From the NCBI RefSeq assembly GCF_001905905.1, contig NZ_LIVT01000002.1, forward strand, positions 248,001 to 312,000: DNA of 64,000 nt, in the 5' to 3' direction. Each line of letters begins with the position of its first letter. Positions within the stretch are counted from its first letter, which is position 1. This DNA is from Streptomyces sp. CB02366. Lineage in GTDB: Bacteria > Actinomycetota > Actinomycetes > Streptomycetales > Streptomycetaceae. Positions 9,137 to 17,367 of the stretch are shown here, piece after piece. The notes beneath the pieces were generated by a model. The model was not told where the DNA came from, searched no databases, and saw nothing but the letters and a program-made list of their open reading frames with translations. Made by a program: the position numbers and the translations under genes.

Positions 9137-11713
9137 GTGCCTGGCACGAATCTGACCCGCGAAGAGGCACAGGAGCGGGCGCGCCTGCTGACCGTGGACG
9201 CGTACGAGATCGATCTCGACCTCTCCGGAGCACAGGAGGGCGGCACCTACCGGTCCGTGACCACCGTGCGCTTCGACTGCGCCGAGGCGGGTGCGGAGTC
9301 CTTCATCGACCTGGTCGCCCCGGCCGTCCACGACGTCGTGCTGAACGGCGAGGCCCTCGACGCGGCCGCCGCCTTCCGCGACTCCCGGATCGCGCTGCCC
9401 GGCCTGCGCGAGGGCGCCAACGAGCTGAAGGTCGTCGCGGACTGCGCGTACACCAACACCGGCGAGGGGCTGCACCGCTTCGTCGACCCGGTCGACGAGC
9501 AGGCCTACCTGTACACCCAGTTCGAGGTCCCGGACGCCCGCCGGGTGTTCGCCTCGTTCGAGCAGCCGGACCTGAAGGCGACCTTCCGGTTCACCGTGAA
9601 GGCCCCCTCCGGCTGGACCGTCATCTCGAACTCGCCGACGCCCAAGCCCGAGGGCGACGTCTGGTCGTTCGAGCCGACGCCGCGCATCTCCACGTACATC
9701 ACGGCTCTCATCGCCGGCCCGTACCACGCGGTGCACAGCAGCTACGAGAAGGACGGCCAGAGCGTCCCGCTCGGCGTCTACTGCCGCCCCTCCCTCGCGG
9801 AGTACCTGGACGCGGACGAGATCTTCGCCGTGACCCGGCAGGGCTTCGAGTGGTTCCAGGAGAAGTTCGACTACGCGTACCCGTTCGCCAAGTACGACCA
9901 GCTCTTCGTCCCGGAGTTCAACGCGGGTGCGATGGAGAACGCGGGCGCGGTCACCATCCGCGACCAGTACGTCTTCCGCTCCAAGGTGACGGACGCGGCG
10001 TACGAGGTGCGGGCCGAGACGATCCTGCACGAGCTGGCCCACATGTGGTTCGGCGACCTCGTGACGATGGAGTGGTGGAACGACCTCTGGCTGAACGAGT
10101 CGTTCGCCACCTACACCTCGATCGCCTGCCAGGCCGACGCGGCGGGCTCGAAGTGGCCGCACTCGTGGACCACGTTCGCCAACTCCATGAAGACCTGGGC
10201 GTACCGGCAGGACCAGCTGCCCTCCACGCACCCGATCATGGCGGACATCAGCGACCTGGACGACGTCCTCGTCAACTTCGACGGGATCACGTACGCCAAG
10301 GGCGCCTCGGTGCTCAAGCAGCTCGTGGCGTACGTCGGCAAGGACGCCTTCTTCCAGGGCGTGCAGGCCTACTTCAAGGCGCACGCCTTCGGCAACACCC
10401 GCCTGTCCGACCTGCTGGGCGCGCTGGAGAAGACCTCCGGCCGCGACCTGAGGACCTGGTCGAAGGCGTGGCTGGAGACGGCCGGCATCAACGTCCTGCG
10501 CCCGGAGATCGAGACCGACGCGGAGGGGCGGATCACCTCCTTCACCGTGCTCCAGGAAGCCCCCGCGCTGCCCGCCGGGGCGAAGGGCGAGCCGACGCTG
10601 CGCCCGCACCGCATCGCCATCGGGGCCTACGACCTCGGCGCGGACGGCAAGCTCGTGCGCACCGACCGGATCGAGCTGGACGTCGACGGCGAGCGCACCG
10701 ACGTGCCGGCCCTGGTGGGCCGGGCCCGCCCGGCCGTCCTCCTGCTCAACGACGACGACCTCTCGTACGCGAAGGTCCGCCTCGACGAGGAGTCGCTGCG
10801 GGTCGTCACCGAGCACCTGGGCGACTTCACCGAGTCGCTGCCGCGCGCCCTGTGCTGGGCCTCGGCCTGGGACATGACGCGCGACGGCGAGCTGGCGACC
10901 CGCGACTACCTCTCCCTGGTGCTCTCCGGCATCGGCAAGGAGTCGGACATCGGCGTGGTGCAGTCGCTGCACCGCCAGGTGAAGACGGCGCTCGACCTGT
11001 ACGCGGCCCCGGAGACCCGTGAGGGCGCGCTCAACCAGTGGACCGACGCCACGCTGGCGCACCTGCGCGCCTCGGAGCCGGGCAGCGACCACCAGCTCGC
11101 CTGGGCCCGCGCCTTCGCGGCCACCGCCCGCAACCCGCAGCAGCTGGACCTGCTCCAGTCGCTGCTGGACGGCACCGAGTCGATCGAGGGCCTGACCGTC
11201 GACACCGAGCTGCGGTGGGCGTTCGTGCAGCGGCTGGCGGCGGCCGGGCTGCTGGACGAGGAGGAGATCGCCGCCGAGTACGAGCGGGACAGGACGGCGG
11301 CGGGCGAACGCCACGCGGCCTCCGCGCGGGCGGCGCAGCCGTCGGAGGAGGCCAAGGCGGAGGCGTGGGCCTCGGTCGTGGAGTCCGACAAGCTGCCGAA
11401 CTCGCTCCAGGAAGCGGTCATCGGCGGCTTCGTCCAGACGGACCAGCGCGAGCTGCTGGCCCCGTACACGGAGAAGTTCTTCGCCGCGGTGAAGGACGTC
11501 TGGGACTCGCGCAGCCACGAGATGGCCCAGCAGATCGCGGTGGGCCTCTACCCGGCCCTCCAGGTCTCGCAGGAGACGCTGGACGCCACGGACGCCTGGC
11601 TGGCCTCGGCGGAGCCGAGCGCGGCCCTGCGCCGGCTGGTGTCGGAGTCGCGCTCCGGTGTGGAGCGCGCGCTGAAGGCCCAGGCGGCGGACGCTGCGGC
11701 GGCAACCGCGTAG
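9137..11713 (+). CDS. pepN: Aminopeptidase N (M1 zinc metallopeptidase)
   Basis: Cytoplasmic aminopeptidase of broad specificity acting late in protein turnover, 858 residues as usual for actinobacterial PepN. The N-terminal beta domain is followed by the exopeptidase loop GAMENAG (Gly264, Glu267). The zinc site is HELAHMWFG (His298, Glu299, His302) with Glu321 in LNESFATY. The C-terminal half is helical. GTG 9137 is preferred because AGGAGAT stands six bases before it; an in-frame ATG at 9089 has no comparable site. It is a close paralogue of the partial gene at the left window edge. The gene is divergent from the DUF1203 gene and ends at a strong convergent terminator. Confident. Confidence 0.96.
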   Translation: MPGTNLTREEAQERARLLTVDAYEIDLDLSGAQEGGTYRSVTTVRFDCAEAGAESFIDLVAPAVHDVVLNGEALDAAAAFRDSRIALPGLREGANELKVVADCAYTNTGEGLHRFVDPVDEQAYLYTQFEVPDARRVFASFEQPDLKATFRFTVKAPSGWTVISNSPTPKPEGDVWSFEPTPRISTYITALIAGPYHAVHSSYEKDGQSVPLGVYCRPSLAEYLDADEIFAVTRQGFEWFQEKFDYAYPFAKYDQLFVPEFNAGAMENAGAVTIRDQYVFRSKVTDAAYEVRAETILHELAHMWFGDLVTMEWWNDLWLNESFATYTSIACQADAAGSKWPHSWTTFANSMKTWAYRQDQLPSTHPIMADISDLDDVLVNFDGITYAKGASVLKQLVAYVGKDAFFQGVQAYFKAHAFGNTRLSDLLGALEKTSGRDLRTWSKAWLETAGINVLRPEIETDAEGRITSFTVLQEAPALPAGAKGEPTLRPHRIAIGAYDLGADGKLVRTDRIELDVDGERTDVPALVGRARPAVLLLNDDDLSYAKVRLDEESLRVVTEHLGDFTESLPRALCWASAWDMTRDGELATRDYLSLVLSGIGKESDIGVVQSLHRQVKTALDLYAAPETREGALNQWTDATLAHLRASEPGSDHQLAWARAFAATARNPQQLDLLQSLLDGTESIEGLTVDTELRWAFVQRLAAAGLLDEEEIAAEYERDRTAAGERHAASARAAQPSEEAKAEAWASVVESDKLPNSLQEAVIGGFVQTDQRELLAPYTEKFFAAVKDVWDSRSHEMAQQIAVGLYPALQVSQETLDATDAWLASAEPSAALRRLVSESRSGVERALKAQAADAAAATA

Positions 11714-11729
11714 CGGTCCGTACGGCCCC

Positions 11730-11765
11730 GGGGCGCCCTCTCCGCATCGGCGGAGGGGGCGCCCC
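11730..11765. terminator. Bidirectional hairpin terminator after pepN
   Basis: A 16-base stem (11730-11745 with 11750-11765), one G-T pair, closes an ATCG tetraloop. It lies 17 bases after the pepN stop and serves the convergent gene ending at 11804 too. Confidence 0.75.
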
Positions 11766-11803
11766 TCGCGTGGTGCGGGGGCCGGGGCCGGGCGAGGACG
11801 GGA

Positions 11804-12265
11804 TCAGCCGCCCGGCGGAGCCAGGACGAGCGGCCATTCCTCCCCGGAGCGGACCAGCGCCACGGCTTCCTCGGCGGAGGCGCCGGCCGGCACCGTGAGG
11901 AGCAGGGTCTCCTCCGGGGCCCGCGCGTACGCGGCGGGGTCGACCCGGGCCTCCACCCGCAACAGTCGCAGCACATGGGGGGCGTACGAGGAGCGGGCGG
12001 TGAACTTCGCCCGGTCCACCTCCAGCCCCCTGAGCAGCGCGGGGTGGGCGACGATGTCCACGGTCAGCAGGTCGCCGTCCAGCCGTCGTTCGGCCCAGCC
12101 GTCCGTCTGCACCAGGTAGAAGCACCCATCGCCCTCGTAGCCGCACGTCGCCAGGCGGGCCGCGGCGCGCTCGTGGTGGTCCGGCGCCTCCGCGACGACC
12201 ACGACGACCGTCTCGGCGTCCGGGTCATCGGGGTCCAGGCCGGTGCACAGCAGAATCCCTGCCAT
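11804..12265 (-). CDS. Hypothetical protein (153 aa)
   Basis: A cytoplasmic protein of unknown function. The sequence opens with a hydrophobic strand (MAGILLCTG), has an acidic loop (DPDDPDAETVVVVVAEA) and ends in a Pro/Gly tail. It has no signal peptide, membrane segment or catalytic motif that I recognise. The start is well supported: GGGAGG lies six bases upstream of ATG 12265. Codon use is typical of its neighbours, with GC-rich third positions, so it is probably real. It follows the allantoicase gene on the same strand after a 260-base gap that contains the allantoicase terminator, so it is likely an independent unit. Confidence 0.6.
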   Translation of the reverse strand: MAGILLCTGLDPDDPDAETVVVVVAEAPDHHERAAARLATCGYEGDGCFYLVQTDGWAERRLDGDLLTVDIVAHPALLRGLEVDRAKFTARSSYAPHVLRLLRVEARVDPAAYARAPEETLLLTVPAGASAEEAVALVRSGEEWPLVLAPPGG

Positions 12266-12529
12266 CCGGTGCCTCCCGGGGCGTGGTAGCGGGTCCGAGG
12301 GTCCGCAGACTAGTGGACGGTCCGCGGCCCTTCGGCTCCGCCCTCTCCCGTCCGGTCGGCCGACCGGGCTCGGATGCCCGGCACCGCCGCCGTCCCGGTC
12401 GCGGCGCCTCTGTGCGCGGGTCCGCCGGCGGGCCGGTTGGAAGCCGCCCGGCGGACGGGCGGCTTCCGCGCAGCCGTCCGCCGGGCGGAGTCGGGGACCG
12501 TCGGGGCTGACCCGAGGGCGGTACGGGGT
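12266..12529. other. Gap between allantoicase and the 153-aa gene, with a 16-bp palindrome
   Basis: Besides the terminator listed at 12439-12467, the gap contains a perfect 16-base palindrome CCGGTCGGCCGACCGG near 12352-12367, about 90 bases upstream of the start of the 153-aa gene on the minus strand. It could be a repressor site or simply a GC-rich self-complementary run. No gene is supported here. Confidence 0.35.
12439..12467 (-). terminator. Allantoicase terminator
   Basis: GGAAGCCGCCC (12439-12449) pairs perfectly with GGGCGGCTTCC (12457-12467) across a 7-base loop, about 60 bases downstream of the allantoicase stop. Confidence 0.65.
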
Positions 12530-13684
12530 CTACGCGCCGGACTCCTCGTAGCGGCGGGCCAGCTCGGCCGCGCCGGACTCGGTGAGCGAGCCGTGCAGCC
12601 GCATCCGGGCCACGCCGCCGTCGGGGAAGGCGTCGAGGCGGACGTGGGTGACGACGGCCTGGGCGCGCAGCACGAAGCGGTGGAGGGTGTCGGGCTGGAG
12701 GCGGGTGCGCGGGATGATCTCGAACCACTCGCCGGTGTCGCCGTTGCGGCCGTGGAGAGCGATCCAGCCGGCGGAATTGCCCTTGAGGTAGGCGGTGTCG
12801 ATCTCGACCGCGCGGACCGCGCCCTGGGCGGCGAGGCGGAAGCGGACCCAGTCGTTGGTGTCGCGGACCCGGCGGCGGCGGTTCTCCCAGCCGTCGTCCA
12901 TCTTGCGGGAGGTGCCCGGCAGGATGATCTGGGTGGGCGAGGAGTAGAAGCGGTCGGAAGCGTCCTCGTAACGGCCTCCGTTGAGGACCGAGACCAGGTC
13001 GACGGTGCCGAGCACGGCGAGCCAGGCCGGGTCCGGGACGACCTCGCCGTGCACGCGGAGGCGGGCGATGCCGCCGTCGGGGTGCTGGCAGAGGCGCAGG
13101 TGGGTGTAGCGGCGGCCGCCGGTGATCTCGAAGGCGTTGGCGGCGTGACCGCGCACGGGCGTGGGGGGCAGGATCTCCTCCCACTTCACGTCGTCGGCGA
13201 GCAGTTGCTCGGGGCTCGGGGCGCCTTCGACGGAGGTGGCCTGCACCGATACGCGCTGCGGGTAGTTGCCGCGGAAATGGGCGGTGTCCACGATCAGACC
13301 GCGGACGATGCCGGGGGCGCCGAGGCGGACGATGGCCCAGTCGTGGTCCTCGGGGGCCGGGAAGGGGTGGCCCGCGTCCGCGCCGCGACGGCGGCGGGTC
13401 TCCCAGCCGTCCATGACCTTGCCCTTGTGTCCGAAGCGCTCGGGGTCGAAGACGGCCCGTTCGCGGATCAGCAGGTTCTCGCGCTCGGCGAAGAACTCGT
13501 CGTTGGCGGCGATCACGCCCGCCCCGAGGCGGCGGTCCGCGAGGTCGACCAGGTCGGTGAAGGGGAGGTCACCGGCCTCCCGGTAGTCGGCGTAGGGGTC
13601 GCCGCCGCCGTAGGGCGCGGCGTCGTTGGCGTGGGGGTCGGCGTCGGGTTCCTGGTAGGCGGTCTCGCTCGCGTCGAAGGTCAT
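12530..13684 (-). CDS. alc: Allantoicase
   Basis: Hydrolyses allantoate to ureidoglycolate and urea in purine catabolism (EC 3.5.3.4). The 384-residue protein has the two tandem allantoicase repeats. The first begins around DLADRRLGAGVIAANDEFF and includes VMDGWETRRRR; the second includes the parallel MDDGWENRRRR and DTNDWVRFRLA. The twin 'DGWE(T/N)RRRR' motifs are the family hallmark. No allantoinase (allB) or ureidoglycolate gene is adjacent, unlike many actinobacterial purine-degradation clusters. A LysR-type regulator lies 64 bases upstream on the same strand, and a palindrome sits in the gap, suggesting specific control. Start at ATG 13684. Confidence 0.92.
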   Translation of the reverse strand: MTFDASETAYQEPDADPHANDAAPYGGGDPYADYREAGDLPFTDLVDLADRRLGAGVIAANDEFFAERENLLIRERAVFDPERFGHKGKVMDGWETRRRRGADAGHPFPAPEDHDWAIVRLGAPGIVRGLIVDTAHFRGNYPQRVSVQATSVEGAPSPEQLLADDVKWEEILPPTPVRGHAANAFEITGGRRYTHLRLCQHPDGGIARLRVHGEVVPDPAWLAVLGTVDLVSVLNGGRYEDASDRFYSSPTQIILPGTSRKMDDGWENRRRRVRDTNDWVRFRLAAQGAVRAVEIDTAYLKGNSAGWIALHGRNGDTGEWFEIIPRTRLQPDTLHRFVLRAQAVVTHVRLDAFPDGGVARMRLHGSLTESGAAELARRYEESGA

Positions 13685-13746
13685 GGCCCTACCCTGACGT
13701 CCTGTGACTCATCGGGTCCATCGAAAGTTTCCGCACGTACTGTTCA

Positions 13747-13758
13747 GTTCAGCTGAAC
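13747..13758. promoter_or_regulatory. 12-bp palindrome upstream of allantoicase, over the LysR stop codon
   Basis: GTTCAGCTGAAC is a perfect palindrome preceded by another GTTCA half-site at 13742-13746. It overlaps the last codons of the LysR gene and lies about 63 bases upstream of the allantoicase start. It is a reasonable operator candidate for alc, inferred from position and symmetry only. Confidence 0.35.
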
Positions 13759-14657
13759 GATCGGGCGGTCTCGGTGAGCGCCGTGAGGACGCGGGCCACG
13801 GCGGGACCGCTCTCCGCCCCGTGGCGTACGGCCGCGACCACGTGGCGGCGCGGCCGGTCCGCCTCCAGCACCCGCATCACGACGTCCTCGCGGCGCTCGC
13901 GGGCGGCCATCCGGGGCACCAGCGCGACCCCCATGCCGGCCTCGACGAGGGCGAGGATCGCGGTCCACCCGGCGGCGCTGTGGGCCTGCTCGGGGACGAA
14001 GCCCGCCGCCTCGCAGGCAGCGGTGGTGATCTCGGACCAGGGGCCCGAACCGCCGAAGATCCAGCGGTCGGCGGCCAGGTCCGCCAGGCGCAGCGCGGGC
14101 GCGCCGGCCAGCGGGTGGCCGACGGGGAGCGCCACGTCCAGCGGGTCCGCGAGCAGGGGGAAGAGGCTGAAGCGGGGGTCGCGGGCGGTCGGCGCGTGGG
14201 CCGCCAGCGACAGCGCCACGTCCACCTCGCCCGCCGTGAGCAGGTCGTACGCCTGGGCGGCCTCGGCCTCCCGGACGCGGACGTCGGGCCCCGGGCGGCC
14301 TTGGGCGCGCAGCAGCCGGACGGCGGGAACGAGGAGGGCGGGCACGGCGGTGGAGAACGCGGCGACCCTGACCTCGCCCGCCTCGCCGCGCAGATAGCCG
14401 GTCAGCTCGGCGTCCGCCCGCTCCAGCTGGGCGAAGACCGCTTCGGCGTGGCGCAGGACGAGGTGGGCGGCGTCGGTGAGGCGGACCCGGCGGCCCTGCG
14501 CTTCCAGGAGGTCCACGCCGAGCTGTCTGGCCAGGTTGGTGAGCTGCTGGGAGACGGCGGAGGGGGTCATCAGCAGCGCTTCGGCGGTGGCCGTCACCGT
14601 GCCCCGGTCGCGCAGGGTGCGCAGGATGCGGAGCTTCTTGACGTCCCACTCGGTCAT
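13749..14657 (-). CDS. LysR-family transcriptional regulator
   Basis: DNA-binding regulator of 302 residues. The N-terminal winged helix-turn-helix (LRTLRDRGTVTATAEALLMT, PSAVSQQLTNLARQLGVDLL) occupies about residues 8-60, followed by a linker helix and a periplasmic-binding-like effector domain with typical elements (EVRVAAFSTAVPALLVPAV, EVDVALS, GVALVPRMA). ATG 14657 is chosen over the upstream frame extension because the HTH starts right after it. It is transcribed towards allantoicase, 64 bases away, and may control it, although LysR regulators more often sit divergent from their targets. The effector is not deducible. An alternative is a regulator of unrelated distant genes. Confidence 0.88.
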   Translation of the reverse strand: MTEWDVKKLRILRTLRDRGTVTATAEALLMTPSAVSQQLTNLARQLGVDLLEAQGRRVRLTDAAHLVLRHAEAVFAQLERADAELTGYLRGEAGEVRVAAFSTAVPALLVPAVRLLRAQGRPGPDVRVREAEAAQAYDLLTAGEVDVALSLAAHAPTARDPRFSLFPLLADPLDVALPVGHPLAGAPALRLADLAADRWIFGGSGPWSEITTAACEAAGFVPEQAHSAAGWTAILALVEAGMGVALVPRMAARERREDVVMRVLEADRPRRHVVAAVRHGAESGPAVARVLTALTETARSFS

Positions 14658-14744
14658 GGGCGGCAACCTACCGGCCCCCGCCTCGCGGGGGCGTGCGCGG
14701 ACCGGGCGCGGACCTCCGGGGCGTGCGCGTGGGGCCGCACGCGC

Positions 14745-14781
14745 GGGTGCGCCGCCGGTGGTCCCCACCGGCGGCGCACCC
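14745..14781 (-). terminator. Terminator of the malQ cluster
   Basis: A perfect 17-base stem (14745-14761 with 14765-14781) closes a 3-base loop, 25 bases past the stop of the small membrane protein on the minus strand. Confidence 0.8.
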
Positions 14782-14806
14782 TACGGGCATGTCGTGCCGG
14801 TGCGGG

Positions 14807-15037
14807 TCAGACCTGCTTCTTGGACTTGTCCAGGACCATGACCAGGGCCGTGATCACCACGAACAGGCCGATGGGCGCGACCACGTAGAGACCGAGGGTC
14901 TCCATCACGCTCAGGCGCGGAGCCGGGTCGTCACCGTCGTCGGGCGTGAGCGCGAGCGCCGGGTTCGACATGAGCAGCATCATCAGCGTCGTCCCGGCCG
15001 CAACGACGCCGGCGCGCATAGCGTTCTTCTTGTCCAC
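14807..15037 (-). CDS. Small secreted or membrane-anchored protein (76 aa)
   Basis: A 76-residue protein (from GTG 15037; an ATG six codons later is the alternative). Residues 7-30 form a hydrophobic signal-like segment ending SNPALALT. A short polar, acidic stretch (PDDGDDPAPR) follows, then a second hydrophobic helix (YVVAPIGLFVVITALVMVL) and a positive tail (DKSKKQV). This suggests a small envelope protein with one cleaved or two retained helices, C-terminus inside. No family is recognised. It lies 20 bases downstream of malQ on the same strand and upstream of a strong terminator, so it is probably co-transcribed with it. Confidence 0.65.
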   Translation of the reverse strand: MDKKNAMRAGVVAAGTTLMMLLMSNPALALTPDDGDDPAPRLSVMETLGLYVVAPIGLFVVITALVMVLDKSKKQV

Positions 15038-15057
15038 GGTGCCAACGTAGCGAACGC

Positions 15058-17367
15058 CTAGGGGCGACGCTCGCCCGGGGGTGCCGTATGAGGCTTTCGG
15101 GGCCCCATGACCTCCATCAGCGCGTGCAGCCGGGGGGAGGCGGTGATCTCCTCCAGGGTGGCCGGGCGCCCCTCGGCGTCCGCGATCGGGAGCCGCCAGT
15201 TCGGGTACTGGTCCCAGGTGCCGGGCAGGTTCTGCGGGCGGCGGTCGCCCACGGTGTCGGGGAGCCAGACGCCGGTCATCAGCGCGGGGGTGCGCAGCAG
15301 GAAGCGGTGGACGGCCCGGACGGCGGCCTCCTCGTCCCCGTCGCCCTCGGGGAGCATCCGCAGCCGGGCGAGGAGGCCCAGCCACTCGGCGGTGTCGGTG
15401 ACGTCCTCGGTCAGCTCCTCCTCCAGGGAGCGGGTGAGCAGGCCGAGGCGGTGGCGCAGCGTCACGTGGTCGCCGGTCAGCCGGGCGGCGGTGGAGGGCA
15501 GATCGTGGGTGGTCGCGGTGGCCAGGCAGGCGCGACGCCACTTCTCCGGCGCGATCGGCCGCCCGTCGCCCTCCCAGTCCCGCTCGAACCAGAGCACCGA
15601 GGTGCCGAGCACCCCGCGCCGGGCCAGGGCCTCGCGGACCCCTGGCTCGACGGTGCCCAGGTCTTCCCCGACGACGGCGGCGCCGGCCCGGTGGGCCTCC
15701 AGGACGAGGACGGCGAGCATCGCCTCGGCGTCGTACGCGACATAGGCGCCGTCCGTGGGCGGGCGGCCTTCGGGCACCCACCAGAGCCGGAAGAGGCCCA
15801 TGACGTGGTCGATGCGCAGGGCCCCGGCGTGGGCGAGCTGCGCGCGGAGCAGGCCCCGGTAGGCGGCGTAGCCGGTGGCGGCGAGGGTGTCGGGCCGCCA
15901 GGGCGGCAGCCCCCAGTCCTGGCCGCGCGCGTTGAAGGCGTCGGGCGGTGCGCCCACGGACATGCCGCGGGCGAAGGCGTCCTGCTGGGCCCAGGTGTCG
16001 GCGCCGGACGGGTGCACGCCGACGGCCAGGTCGTGGATGACGCCGACGTCCATTCCGGCGTCCTCGGCGGCCCGTTGGGCGTCGGCGAGCTGGCCGGCGG
16101 TCAGCCAGGCGAGGCGGCAGTGGAAGTCGACCCGGTCCAGCAGGCCGGTCCGGGCCCGGGCGGCGCCCGGGGACCGGGGGTCGCGCAGCTCCTCGGGCCA
16201 TGTGCGCCAGTCGGGGCCGTGCACCTCCGCGAGGGCGCACCACAGGGCGTGGTCCTCCAGCGCCTGCCCCTGCTCGGCCAAAAAGTCGCAGTAGTCGGCC
16301 CGGCGGCCGGGGCTCAGGGGCACCTGGACGACCAGCTCCAGGGCCTGGCGTTTCAGCTCCCAGACGGCATCCCGGTCGATCAGCGCGCCCTTGTTCAGCA
16401 CGGCTTCGCCGAGGGCGGCGGCGTCCTGCCGGAGGTCGTCCAGGGTGGCCCGGTCGCGGACGTGCCCGTACTCCGGGATCGACTCGACGCGCAGGTGCAC
16501 CGGGTCGGGGAAGCGGCGGGAGGAGGGGCGGTACGGGGAGGGGTCGGTGGGGCGGCCCGGAACGGCCGCGTGCAAGGGGTTGACCTGGATGAACCCGCAG
16601 CCCAGGGTGCGCCCCGCCCAGGCGGCGAGGTCCGCCAGGTCGCCGAGGTCGCCCATACCCCAGGAGCGGGCGGAGAGCAGGGAGTAGAGCTGGACGAGAA
16701 AGCCGTGGGTGCGCTCGGCCGGCTGGGGGACGCGGGCGGGCGCGGCGATGAGGGTGGCGGAGCCCCGGCGGTGGTCCGGCGTACGGACGTGGATGCGGTG
16801 GACGCCGTACGGCGGCGGGATCCACCAGGCGGGGGTGGCGCCTCCCGCCGGTGCGGAGCCATTCGCCGCCGCTCTCTCTGCCGCGGGCGCGGGAGCGTCC
16901 GGCCCGTCCGGCGGGGGCGCCACGGGATGGGCTCGCGCCGCCGCGGCGGGGGCCGGGGGCGTGGTGGAGGGGTCCGGCGCCGCCGGTGCCGGGGGCGTCG
17001 TGGAGGCAGCCGGGGCGGGGGCCGCCACCCGGGAGCGCATGTTCAGCGGGGCGGGCCGACGAGCCGGGGGGCGCCCCGGGGGGCCGACCGCCTCCGGCTC
17101 GACCGTGACGGTCGAGCCGGGGGGCAGGCCGGCCAGAGCGGCCGGCAGGGGCTCGCCGGCCCACGCCACCAGGGTCGGCGGCAGCAGGCGCGGGTCGGAC
17201 TCCGCGGCGGCGAGGCTCCTCCGTACGTCCTCCGGAGTGCCGGCGTCGACGCCCAGCGCGGCGAGCACGGCGATGACCGTGTCGTCGGGGACGGACACCG
17301 TGACATCCGGCGACGGGGAGTAGGAGGTGGCGACACCGTGCAGTGCGGCGAGCCGGGACAAGCCCAT
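15058..17367 (-). CDS. malQ: 4-alpha-glucanotransferase (amylomaltase, GH77)
   Basis: Transfers alpha-1,4-glucan segments between maltodextrins in glycogen and maltose metabolism, in the cytoplasm. The 769-residue protein matches actinobacterial MalQ. The catalytic nucleophile is Asp520 in RIDHVMG, the acid/base Glu568 lies in VGEDLGT, and the third acidic residue Asp622 in THDLPST. Between the N-terminal domain and the barrel, residues about 95-180 form an unusual Ala/Pro-rich low-complexity insert. The start codon directly follows the TGA of a small repeat protein gene (TGAATG), so translation is probably coupled. Downstream lies a small membrane protein gene. Confidence 0.94.
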   Translation of the reverse strand: MGLSRLAALHGVATSYSPSPDVTVSVPDDTVIAVLAALGVDAGTPEDVRRSLAAAESDPRLLPPTLVAWAGEPLPAALAGLPPGSTVTVEPEAVGPPGRPPARRPAPLNMRSRVAAPAPAASTTPPAPAAPDPSTTPPAPAAAARAHPVAPPPDGPDAPAPAAERAAANGSAPAGGATPAWWIPPPYGVHRIHVRTPDHRRGSATLIAAPARVPQPAERTHGFLVQLYSLLSARSWGMGDLGDLADLAAWAGRTLGCGFIQVNPLHAAVPGRPTDPSPYRPSSRRFPDPVHLRVESIPEYGHVRDRATLDDLRQDAAALGEAVLNKGALIDRDAVWELKRQALELVVQVPLSPGRRADYCDFLAEQGQALEDHALWCALAEVHGPDWRTWPEELRDPRSPGAARARTGLLDRVDFHCRLAWLTAGQLADAQRAAEDAGMDVGVIHDLAVGVHPSGADTWAQQDAFARGMSVGAPPDAFNARGQDWGLPPWRPDTLAATGYAAYRGLLRAQLAHAGALRIDHVMGLFRLWWVPEGRPPTDGAYVAYDAEAMLAVLVLEAHRAGAAVVGEDLGTVEPGVREALARRGVLGTSVLWFERDWEGDGRPIAPEKWRRACLATATTHDLPSTAARLTGDHVTLRHRLGLLTRSLEEELTEDVTDTAEWLGLLARLRMLPEGDGDEEAAVRAVHRFLLRTPALMTGVWLPDTVGDRRPQNLPGTWDQYPNWRLPIADAEGRPATLEEITASPRLHALMEVMGPRKPHTAPPGERRP

